Assembly (NCBI GenBank): GCA_038058335.1
Contig: JBBUBI010000065.1
Coordinates: 1 to 12,183, forward strand
DNA from: JBBTVO01 sp038058335
Lineage (GTDB): Bacteria > Patescibacteriota > Microgenomatia > Levybacterales > UBA12049
Direction of reading: 5' to 3'
Length of the DNA: 12,183 nucleotides
The notes under the pieces are model-generated. The model made no database searches. It was not told the origin of the DNA and saw only the letters and a program-made list of their open reading frames with translations. A program made the translations under genes and the position numbers. Shown in pieces: positions 1 through 6,409 of the stretch (position 1 is its first letter; each line of letters starts with the position of its first letter).

Positions 1-6
1 AGTTCG

Positions 7-579
7 TTAGATTCCTGGATGAGCACTCTGCTGAATCGTAAGTTCTTTTCTCAACTCATCAGTCGTAACCAGTCCCCAAAATTCACAATGTTCAGCAGTT
101 TCTGTAAATTTTGATCTACTTGTTTCGTTTGCTAATGCAGCGTGAAACCATTCCAAAGTCGGATAATCAATCTTTGAATAAGATTGAAAAAATGCAGGAA
201 CTATATAGCTATTATCTCCTTCTAAATCGTCCCACTCTCCATCGCGTTCCCATGGCTTTTGAGGTACTTCCCAATATGATACTGCATCTACTGCATATCC
301 GCCCTTTGGCGTTATGAAATCTGCTAAGCCCTCGCTGCTTGAAACAGCTACTATTCCGAAAGCTAGCAGCCCTTCTGCATTCGCCATTTCAATTAAATAT
401 TTGTCCAAATTTTCTGCAAATTCAATGTAATTCTCGCGATTAATATCTCTGTCTCTCGATATCTTCTCTATGCTTGTAGTCAAACTAAACCTTGGAATAA
501 ATGGATCTTGATCTTTTGAAGGAGTCGCCTGGGGATTTAAAGAATGTTCCGGGATAGGCGGTTTATTTTCTGCTGTCAT
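7..579 (-). CDS. Hypothetical acidic soluble protein (190 aa)
   Basis: I do not recognise a family. The protein has 190 residues. Residues 1-30 are rich in proline and polar residues and look disordered. The middle and C-terminal parts are acidic and rich in aromatic residues, with W, Y and F clustered at about 103-145. There is no signal peptide and no membrane segment, so a cytoplasmic location is likely. The reading frame is complete, with a TAA stop near the window edge. The ATG at 577-579 is chosen because a strong minus-strand promoter (TTGACA, 17 bp, TAGTAT) ends 13 bp upstream of it, leaving a leader of only about 6 nt; no Shine-Dalgarno sequence is visible. The gene is divergent from tRNA-Lys and shares its -35 DNA. 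It may be lineage-specific. Coding status is supported by length and promoter only. Confidence 0.65.
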   Translation of the reverse strand: MTAENKPPIPEHSLNPQATPSKDQDPFIPRFSLTTSIEKISRDRDINRENYIEFAENLDKYLIEMANAEGLLAFGIVAVSSSEGLADFITPKGGYAVDAVSYWEVPQKPWERDGEWDDLEGDNSYIVPAFFQSYSKIDYPTLEWFHAALANETSRSKFTETAEHCEFWGLVTTDELRKELTIQQSAHPGI

Positions 580-592
580 GAAGTCTGGTTAG

Positions 593-621
593 ATACTATA
601 ATTTAATAGTTGTCTTGTCAA
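593..621 (-). promoter_or_regulatory. Promoter of the hypothetical gene
   Basis: On the minus strand there is a consensus -35 TTGACA (616-621), a 17-bp spacer and -10 TAGTAT (593-598). The predicted transcription start is about 6 nt before the ATG at 579. An alternative -10, TATAGT (595-600), would have a 15-bp spacer. Confidence 0.7.
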
Positions 622-643
622 GCTTAAGCCATGTTGATATAAT
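615..643 (+). promoter_or_regulatory. Promoter of tRNA-Lys
   Basis: TTGTCA (615-620), a 17-bp spacer and TATAAT (638-643), with a TG one base upstream of the -10 (extended -10). The predicted start is near 650, about 5 nt before the mature tRNA. Its -35 lies on the same 7 bp (TTGTCAA, 615-621) as the -35 of the divergent gene. Confidence 0.75.
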
Positions 644-654
644 TACCCATACGT

Positions 655-727
655 GGGTCGCTAGCTCAACTGGCAGAGCAAAAGCCTTTTAAGCTTTGGG
701 TTCAGGGTTCGAGTCCCTGGCGACTCA
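655..727 (+). tRNA. tRNA-Lys (anticodon UUU)
   Basis: A complete cloverleaf can be drawn by hand. The acceptor stem GGGTCGC (655-661) pairs with GCGACTC (720-726) with one G-T pair. TA occupies positions 8-9. The D stem is GCTC/GAGC (664-667, 676-679). The anticodon stem AAAGC/GCTTT (681-685, 693-697) encloses loop CTTTTAA, giving anticodon TTT. The T stem CAGGG/CCCTG (703-707, 715-719) encloses TTCGAGT. The discriminator is A727. It decodes AAA/AAG lysine codons. CCA is not encoded (the next bases are CAT), so a CCA-adding enzyme is needed. Bases 653-654 could extend the acceptor stem pairing by two in the precursor. The last 16 bases recur at 811-826. Confidence 0.96.
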
Positions 728-833
728 CATTTCGGCAAGCTCAGTGTAAACTACTCTGAGATTGGTGAAGCAGACAGGGACGAGAAGTTTATGGTGAGTG
801 CGTCGAACCAAGTCCCTGGCGACTCACACAATT
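728..833 (+). other. Non-coding stretch with inverted repeats after tRNA-Lys
   Basis: No gene is visible. The stretch contains complementary arms CTCAG (740-744)/CTGAG (756-760), CAGGGAC (775-781)/GTCCCTG (812-818) and GTGAGT (794-799)/ACTCAC (822-827). The last two pairs interlock, so as RNA they could form a pseudoknot or be alternatives. It could be a decayed tRNA, the tRNA transcript's 3' trailer, or a small RNA; I cannot decide from sequence alone. Confidence 0.4.
811..828 (+). repeat. 18-bp copy of the tRNA-Lys 3' end
   Basis: These 18 bases are identical to 712-729, that is the 3' half of the T arm, the 3' acceptor strand, the discriminator and two following bases of tRNA-Lys. The upstream T-loop TTCG is not conserved at this copy, so it is a fragment and not a second tRNA. 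Duplicated tRNA 3' ends are typical attachment-site scars of integrating elements; no integrase gene lies nearby and the copies are only 99 bp apart. Confidence 0.8.
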
Positions 834-862
834 TTGAATTTTTAGACATATTCTGCTAGAAT
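834..862 (+). promoter_or_regulatory. Promoter of the phosphoribosyltransferase-like gene
   Basis: TTGAAT (834-839), a 17-bp spacer and TAGAAT (857-862). Only six bases separate the -10 from the ATG at 869, so transcription should start on or next to the A of the start codon (leaderless mRNA). Confidence 0.7.
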
Positions 863-868
863 CCGCCC

Positions 869-1501
869 ATGACACAAGAAACTGAACGAATGCCTGTTGT
901 TCCGGTTTTTGGAGAAATAATACACCCCGAAATAGCAGGACTAGAAAAACCTTTAACCAATATCGCAAGTCAAATAAAAGACTCTGGAGTGACCTATGAT
1001 TTAATCGTATGCGATGATACCAGTGGAAGAATACCAGCTCTTGCATTAAGAAAAATTCTTGCTTTCTTATCAGAAGATCAGAAAAACCCTGATTTAGTTT
1101 TCATTTCAAAACCTACCGGACTCGAGCGATTTGATTGTATAGTTAATAATTTTAGCGCTAAATCTAGAAAAGTGTTAATAGCTACAGAATATTCAGCTCA
1201 TGGAAATACCGTTATGAAACTACACAAGACCCTAAGAAAAAGAGACTACGAAGCTATAGACATAGCTATCGTAGGCTGCATGATTGATGAAGAGTCATTC
1301 AAATGGGTTTTTTCACCTGATACAGTAATTTATATTGGGATGAATAAATTGCCATGGGGAATTTGGAACAACGAGAAAATAACAGGTTTAAATCGTTACA
1401 CATTCAAACCAAATAAAGATGCTGGTCATCAAATAGCCAGAAATGATGTAAATAATTTGGCTATGAGAGTTTTGGCAAATTTACAACAGTTTCCTGCCTA
1501 A
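869..1501 (+). CDS. Divergent phosphoribosyltransferase-like protein (210 aa)
   Basis: The protein looks like a divergent member of the type I phosphoribosyltransferase fold; the substrate is unknown. Residues 44-54 (LIVCDDTSGR region) form a beta strand and turn like those preceding the active site in this fold. Residues 101-114, KVLIATEYSAHGNT, resemble the PRPP-binding loop, whose usual form is hydrophobic strand, D-D/E, variable residues, T-G-x-T. Here E107 replaces the first acidic residue, only one acidic residue is present, and H111 replaces the Thr before the Gly. Residues 128-136 (YEAIDIAIV) give another core strand. There is no signal peptide or membrane segment, so it is cytoplasmic. 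The ATG at 869 is fixed by a promoter whose -10 ends six bases upstream. The gene is followed by the uvrA promoter, so it probably forms its own short unit. The fold call is moderately sure; the function is not known. Confidence 0.75.
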   Translation: MTQETERMPVVPVFGEIIHPEIAGLEKPLTNIASQIKDSGVTYDLIVCDDTSGRIPALALRKILAFLSEDQKNPDLVFISKPTGLERFDCIVNNFSAKSRKVLIATEYSAHGNTVMKLHKTLRKRDYEAIDIAIVGCMIDEESFKWVFSPDTVIYIGMNKLPWGIWNNEKITGLNRYTFKPNKDAGHQIARNDVNNLAMRVLANLQQFPA

Positions 1502-1516
1502 GCTACTCTCATCTTC

Positions 1517-1545
1517 TTGTCCTACTTCGAAATTTCCTCTATAAT
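1517..1545 (+). promoter_or_regulatory. Promoter of uvrA
   Basis: TTGTCC (1517-1522), a 17-bp spacer and a consensus TATAAT (1540-1545). The sequence enters the N gap four bases later. By analogy with neighbouring genes the uvrA start codon should lie within the first few lost bases. Confidence 0.7.
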
Positions 1546-1549
1546 AGTA

Positions 1550-1649
1550 NNNNNNNNNNNNNNNNNNNNNNNNNNNNNNNNNNNNNNNNNNNNNNNNNNN
1601 NNNNNNNNNNNNNNNNNNNNNNNNNNNNNNNNNNNNNNNNNNNNNNNNN
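1550..1649. other. Assembly gap (100 N)
   Basis: Exactly 100 unknown bases, the usual placeholder for a gap of unknown size. UvrA homology resumes at what is about residue 7 of E. coli UvrA, and the promoter ends just before the gap. The real missing sequence is therefore probably only about 20-40 bp. Confidence 0.9.
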
Positions 1650-4517
1650 AAAGGTGCTAGGGAGCATAACCTCAAAAACATAAGTGTTGAAATTCCGAAG
1701 AACAAGCTTGTTGTTTTCACCGGACTTTCAGGATCCGGTAAGTCTTCGCTTGCGTTTGACACGATATACGCAGAAGGACAGAGAAGGTATGTAGAAAGCC
1801 TATCTTCATATGCAAGGCAGTTCCTGGGTATCATGAAAAAGCCAGACGTAGACCTTATCGAGGGCTTATCTCCTGCGATCTCCATTGATCAAAAATCAAC
1901 TTCTCATAATCCAAGATCTACTGTAGGTACTGTAACTGAAATTTACGATTATCTTAGATTGCTCTTTGCCCGCATTGGTCATCCGCATTGCCCAAATTGC
2001 GGGCGGGAAATCACGCATTTGTCGCGAGACCAGATAGTCGACAATATTTTCGAACTTCTTAAACAACAGAATGTATCTGCAAAACTTGCAAAGCTAAAGA
2101 TTATGATATTAGCACCGATTGTAAAAGATAGAAAAGGCGAGTACTCGCAGCTTTTTGCAGACCTCAAGAAACGCGGATACAAAAAAGTTCGAATTGACAG
2201 GAAAATTTTTTCACTCAATGACAGCTTGGTTCTCATTAAGACTAACAAACATACTATTGAAGCAGTAGTTGATGAAATGATACTTACAAATCAAACTGAC
2301 AGACTTAGAGTCTCAGATGACGCAGAAAGAGCTCTAAAAATGGGAAGTGGGGAACTCATTCTGTCAGTTATCAAAGACGCAGGATTTACGCTTCCTGAAA
2401 AGCCCGAGAAAATGGAGGATGAACTTTTTTCAGAAAAGTTTGCTTGTCCCACATGCAATATTTCAATTCCTGAGATTGAGCCAAGAATTTTTTCTTTTAA
2501 CACTCCTCATGGTGCTTGCACCAATTGTAATGGACTTGGAAACGTACTTACGGTAGATAGAGATCTGATCTTTAATGATAATTTGTCGATTACAGAGGGC
2601 GGAATTCAGCCATTTCCCAATATTTTCTATCAAGACACTTGGTTTTCCAGAACTTTTACTACTTTCTGTGAGAACAATAATATACCGATGAATAAAAGAT
2701 TTTCACAAATTTCTGTTGAAAAAAAAGAACTGCTTATTAACGGCACCGGAAACGAAGAGTATGAAGTAAAGGGGAAAAATAGATGGGGAAGAGCTACGAC
2801 GATCCATGAAGCATTTACGGGAATTCTAAATGAAGTAAAGAAAAAATACCATTCTACAGAATCTCAGCTTATCAAAACGCAAATCGAAAGATTCATGAGA
2901 TACGAAACCTGCCCGAGCTGTCTTGGCGCAAGGCTTAGGAGAGAAGCATTGTCTGTAACGATTGACAAGAAATCAATAGTTGAGCTATCGAATATGTCTA
3001 TTACAGATGCCTCAGGCTTTATAAATTCGCTTACAGGAAAGATAAGCTCAAGAGAAGACCAAATCGGAAAACTAATTATAAAAGAGATCAAGGAACGTCT
3101 CTCATTCCTCCTGAATGTCGGACTTGATTATCTCACATTATCCCGGGGCGCAAATACTTTGGCTGGGGGAGAAGCGCAAAGAATTCGCCTTGCTTCCCAA
3201 ATAGGTTCAGGTCTTACTGGTGTTTTGTACGTTCTCGATGAGCCATCGATCGGTCTTCACCCGCGAGACAATTCCAAACTTATCTCAACGCTTAAAAGAC
3301 TACGCGAGCTCGGTAATACTGTAATAGTTGTAGAGCATGATCAGGAGACTATGGAAGAAGCTGACTTTATTTTGGATTTTGGTCCCGGAGCAGGGGAGGA
3401 TGGCGGAAATATTATTTCCCAGGGAACTATTGAGCATATCAAAAACGACAAGAATTCAATTACAGGAGCGTACCTGTCAGGCCGGAAAAAAATTAAATCG
3501 TCTGTATCGAAGACCAGCGACTCGCCAAAAATGCTTCGAATAATCGGTGCCAAAGAGCACAATCTAAAAAATATAAATGTCGATTTTCCGCTCGGAAAAT
3601 TAATTGTAGTTACGGGTGTTTCGGGAAGTGGTAAATCGACTTTGATCAACGATATTCTTTATCATGCGCTTATGCAAATACAAAATCCTTTTCATCGGGA
3701 AAAACCCGGTGCATATACAAACATTGAGGGATTTGAAAATTTAAAAAATATTTTCCTAATTGATCAATCACCAATAGGAAGAACTCCCAGAAGTAATCCT
3801 GCAACATATACAGGTTGCTTTACATACATTAGAGAACTCTTCGCAAAGACCAAGGAAGCAAAGCTCAGGGGATATAAAGCGGGGAGGTTTTCATTTAATG
3901 TGAAGGGTGGGCGATGCGAGGTTTGTGAAGGAGAGGGACAGCTCAAGATTGAAATGCAGTTTCTTCCTGATGTTTTTGTAAAATGTGAGCAATGCGATGG
4001 AAAGCAATATTCCACAGAAGCGCTTGAGGTTCAATTCAACGGCAAAAACATTGCAGATGTTCTTGCAATGAGCGTTGCAGAAGCTGTAAATTTCTTTTCA
4101 TTTATTCCCGGTCTTGCGCATAAAATGGCTACATTAAACGATGTAGGTCTTTCATACATAAGACTTGGACAGCCGGCACCTACTCTTTCAGGAGGCGAAG
4201 CACAGAGAGTAAAACTCGCTACGGAACTATCAAAACGCGGAGGGAACTCACTCTACCTTCTCGATGAACCTACCACAGGACTTCATTTTGCAGATCTTGA
4301 AAAACTTCTTTTGGTTCTTAGAAAACTTGTCGATCAGGGCAACACGGTGATAGTCATCGAACACAATTTGGATATCATAAAAAATGCAGATCACATAATT
4401 GATCTCGGTCCTGAAGGCGGGGATGGCGGAGGATATATTGTCGGCACTGGAACTCCTCAGGAATTAGTAAAAATATCTAACTCATATACTGCTCAATTTC
4501 TCAAGAAAGTTCTGTAA
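1650..4517 (+). CDS. uvrA: Excinuclease ABC subunit A, 5' end lost in gap
   Basis: UvrA is the DNA-damage sensor of nucleotide excision repair. It dimerises, loads UvrB and hydrolyses ATP. The 955 visible residues cover nearly the whole family length; only the first six to ten residues are missing. Numbering from the first visible codon: Walker A GLSGSGKSS at 25-33; zinc module C266/C269/C290/C293; ABC signature LAGGE at about 504-508; Walker B ending D530-E531; second Walker A GVSGSGKST at 656-664; second zinc finger C756/C759/C779/C782; signature LSGGE at about 846-850; Walker B D872-E873. Both ATPase halves and zinc modules look intact. The first ATG after the gap (1833) is internal: conserved UvrA sequence, including Walker A, lies upstream of it in frame. 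It has its own promoter before the gap and is followed by a separately promoted gene 38 bp downstream. Confidence 0.98.
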   Translation, partial: KGAREHNLKNISVEIPKNKLVVFTGLSGSGKSSLAFDTIYAEGQRRYVESLSSYARQFLGIMKKPDVDLIEGLSPAISIDQKSTSHNPRSTVGTVTEIYDYLRLLFARIGHPHCPNCGREITHLSRDQIVDNIFELLKQQNVSAKLAKLKIMILAPIVKDRKGEYSQLFADLKKRGYKKVRIDRKIFSLNDSLVLIKTNKHTIEAVVDEMILTNQTDRLRVSDDAERALKMGSGELILSVIKDAGFTLPEKPEKMEDELFSEKFACPTCNISIPEIEPRIFSFNTPHGACTNCNGLGNVLTVDRDLIFNDNLSITEGGIQPFPNIFYQDTWFSRTFTTFCENNNIPMNKRFSQISVEKKELLINGTGNEEYEVKGKNRWGRATTIHEAFTGILNEVKKKYHSTESQLIKTQIERFMRYETCPSCLGARLRREALSVTIDKKSIVELSNMSITDASGFINSLTGKISSREDQIGKLIIKEIKERLSFLLNVGLDYLTLSRGANTLAGGEAQRIRLASQIGSGLTGVLYVLDEPSIGLHPRDNSKLISTLKRLRELGNTVIVVEHDQETMEEADFILDFGPGAGEDGGNIISQGTIEHIKNDKNSITGAYLSGRKKIKSSVSKTSDSPKMLRIIGAKEHNLKNINVDFPLGKLIVVTGVSGSGKSTLINDILYHALMQIQNPFHREKPGAYTNIEGFENLKNIFLIDQSPIGRTPRSNPATYTGCFTYIRELFAKTKEAKLRGYKAGRFSFNVKGGRCEVCEGEGQLKIEMQFLPDVFVKCEQCDGKQYSTEALEVQFNGKNIADVLAMSVAEAVNFFSFIPGLAHKMATLNDVGLSYIRLGQPAPTLSGGEAQRVKLATELSKRGGNSLYLLDEPTTGLHFADLEKLLLVLRKLVDQGNTVIVIEHNLDIIKNADHIIDLGPEGGDGGGYIVGTGTPQELVKISNSYTAQFLKKVL

Positions 4518-4522
4518 TATTT

Positions 4523-4549
4523 TTGAGTTTTAACTTTTTGATATATACT
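4523..4549 (+). promoter_or_regulatory. Promoter of the transglutaminase-like gene
   Basis: The -10 TATACT (4544-4549) lies six bases before the GTG at 4556, giving a leaderless transcript. The best -35 is TTGAGT (4523-4528), but its spacer is only 15 bp, so the -35 is weak. It occupies most of the 38-bp gap after uvrA. Confidence 0.55.
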
Positions 4550-4555
4550 AAATAT

Positions 4556-6409
4556 GTGAAGAAAATTATTCTCCTGCTGCTATTTTGTATATTCTTCTTT
4601 TTCCCATCAAGTACATTTGCCGAATCAAATTTTTCCACAAATTACAATGTGAAGTATTCATTATCAGAAAATCAAAACACCAAAGTTGCTATAAATATCA
4701 GCCTTTTAAATAAAACAGGCATCTATTATGTTTCTTCATACAAAATCTCTCTTGGTTTTGACAATATACAAAACGTAAGAGCATCTGATAGCAAGGGAAA
4801 TATTTTAAAAAATATTGAAAAAAAAGACGGTCAGCAGGTTTTATCCGTTACATTTAACGATAAGATCACAGGAATAAACAACAAGCTAAATTTTACTGTT
4901 TCCTTTGACACGCCTGATGTTGCAAAGAATCTAGGAAGAATATGGGAGGTAAATATCCCGGGTCTTTCATCTCAGGCTGATATTACTAATTTTAACGTAG
5001 ACGTATCTGTGCCATCAAATTTCGGACAGGCATCTTTCATAAAACCGTCATTAAGTAATCCTAGGTTTTCGAATAATACTTACAGCTTCTCCAGGGAAGA
5101 TCTTAATAATTCCGGAATTTCTATGACATTTGGAAACAAGCAAGTATACAAATTGAAACTCGCTTATCACATAGAAAACAAGAATTTATTTCCTATAAAA
5201 ACTGAAATTGCTTTTCCTCCTAATACAAACTATCAAACGGTTCAAATTGATAATATTAGCGAGAAACCTACGAATGTTAAGATTGACGGAGACGGTAACT
5301 GGCTCGCTGAATATTCTATTCCTCCTTCGCAAAAAAAAGACATAGTTCTTGATACAAAAATCGCTGTTGAGCTTGCTCCACGAAAACAGCCTGAATCAAA
5401 AGAAAATTTAAATAAATATTTAAAAAATGATAAGTATTGGGAAATAACAAATAAAAAAATTGCAGACAAAGCAAAGGAGCTTAAAACACCTCATGATGTC
5501 TATAAATTCGTAGCTGATACTCTTAAGTATGACTACTCAAGAGTTGATCTTGAAAAACCCAGGCTGGGTGCATTACAAACTCTTGAGAATCCATCCTCTG
5601 CAGTCTGTCTTGAGTTTACCGATCTTTTTATTGCCCTTGCCAGATCCGCAGGAATTCCTGCCAGAGAGGTTGACGGCTATGCATATACCCAGAATTCCAA
5701 AGATCGTCCAGTCTCTCTTGTTAAGGATATTCTCCATGCTTGGCCCGAATATTACGACTTTGATAAAGAAACCTGGATTATGATTGATCCAACTTGGGCA
5801 AATACAACTGGAGGCATGGATTTTTTTAGCGTACTTGACTTTGATCACATTACTTTTGTTATTAAAGGTGAGGATAGCACATATCCTGTTCCCGCAGGCG
5901 GGTATAAGATTACTGGAAAAGAAAATATAAAAGATGTTGAAGTCGGTTTTGCAAATTCTTTTGAAAATACTAATCCAGTTATAAAAGCAAGTACAAATTT
6001 GCCTGATAAATTACTAGCAGGGCTTACTTCAAGCGGTGAAATTTTAATAGAAAATACTGGAAAAGTTGCATCTCCTCCTCAAAAAGTCACACTAAAAACA
6101 GATTTTCTAAAACCAATGAAAAAAACATTTTATACTTCCGCTATTCCACCCTACGGAAGCCAGATTATTCAAATAAATTTTGCGCAGACTCATTTTTTGA
6201 CAAACAAATCCGATACGGTTAAAATTATCCTCGGCGAAAGCGTGTTTATTCACAAGGTGAAAATAACTCCAATTTTCCTGAATGAATGGGCGATAATAGG
6301 AGGAATTACATTTCTTGCAGGACTTTGTATCACAATATCAATCATTGCCATCAAACCCTGGAATCTATCTATTTTTAGACGAAAAGGGGAAAGTTCTTTA
6401 CGTGGGTAA
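4556..6409 (+). CDS. Secreted, membrane-anchored transglutaminase-like protein
   Basis: A 617-residue protein. The N-terminus is a clear signal peptide: two lysines, a hydrophobic run of L/I/F, and a cleavage-like S-T-F-A site near residue 22. A beta-rich region (about 25-280) follows, then a transglutaminase-like core with the expected Cys-His-Asp triad: C351 (in AVCLEFTDLFIALAR), H394 (LHAWPEYY) and D411 (IDPTW). A probable C-terminal beta domain (about 450-570) is followed by one membrane helix (about 578-600) and a short basic tail (RRKGESSLRG). The catalytic domain should be outside the cell, with the tail inside. In this fold the triad supports thiol peptidase, amidase or crosslinking activity; the substrate is unknown. 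GTG at 4556 is chosen because it starts the signal peptide and follows a -10 by six bases; an upstream in-frame TTG (4523) would add 11 residues and overlap the promoter. Its last 95 bp overlap uvrC. Confidence 0.88.
   Translation: MKKIILLLLFCIFFFFPSSTFAESNFSTNYNVKYSLSENQNTKVAINISLLNKTGIYYVSSYKISLGFDNIQNVRASDSKGNILKNIEKKDGQQVLSVTFNDKITGINNKLNFTVSFDTPDVAKNLGRIWEVNIPGLSSQADITNFNVDVSVPSNFGQASFIKPSLSNPRFSNNTYSFSREDLNNSGISMTFGNKQVYKLKLAYHIENKNLFPIKTEIAFPPNTNYQTVQIDNISEKPTNVKIDGDGNWLAEYSIPPSQKKDIVLDTKIAVELAPRKQPESKENLNKYLKNDKYWEITNKKIADKAKELKTPHDVYKFVADTLKYDYSRVDLEKPRLGALQTLENPSSAVCLEFTDLFIALARSAGIPAREVDGYAYTQNSKDRPVSLVKDILHAWPEYYDFDKETWIMIDPTWANTTGGMDFFSVLDFDHITFVIKGEDSTYPVPAGGYKITGKENIKDVEVGFANSFENTNPVIKASTNLPDKLLAGLTSSGEILIENTGKVASPPQKVTLKTDFLKPMKKTFYTSAIPPYGSQIIQINFAQTHFLTNKSDTVKIILGESVFIHKVKITPIFLNEWAIIGGITFLAGLCITISIIAIKPWNLSIFRRKGESSLRG
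6298..6303 (+). promoter_or_regulatory. Shine-Dalgarno sequence for uvrC inside the upstream gene
   Basis: AGGAGG, 11 bases before the TTG at 6315. It is the only full consensus Shine-Dalgarno sequence I find at a gene start in this window, and it lies just after an in-frame TAG (6297-6299) that closes the uvrC frame upstream. It supports translation of uvrC from the transglutaminase mRNA. Confidence 0.65.

Noticed and set aside
754..828. A second intact tRNA after tRNA-Lys
   Set aside because: Only the 3' T-arm strand and acceptor strand match; no TTCG T-loop, anticodon arm or 5' acceptor strand can be placed.
1833..1835. ATG at 1833 as the uvrA start
   Set aside because: Conserved UvrA sequence with the first Walker A motif is in frame upstream to the gap edge, so 1833 is an internal methionine.
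1481..1885. Minus-strand frame crossing the N gap
   Set aside because: It depends on undetermined bases and is the reverse reading of the uvrA 5' end.
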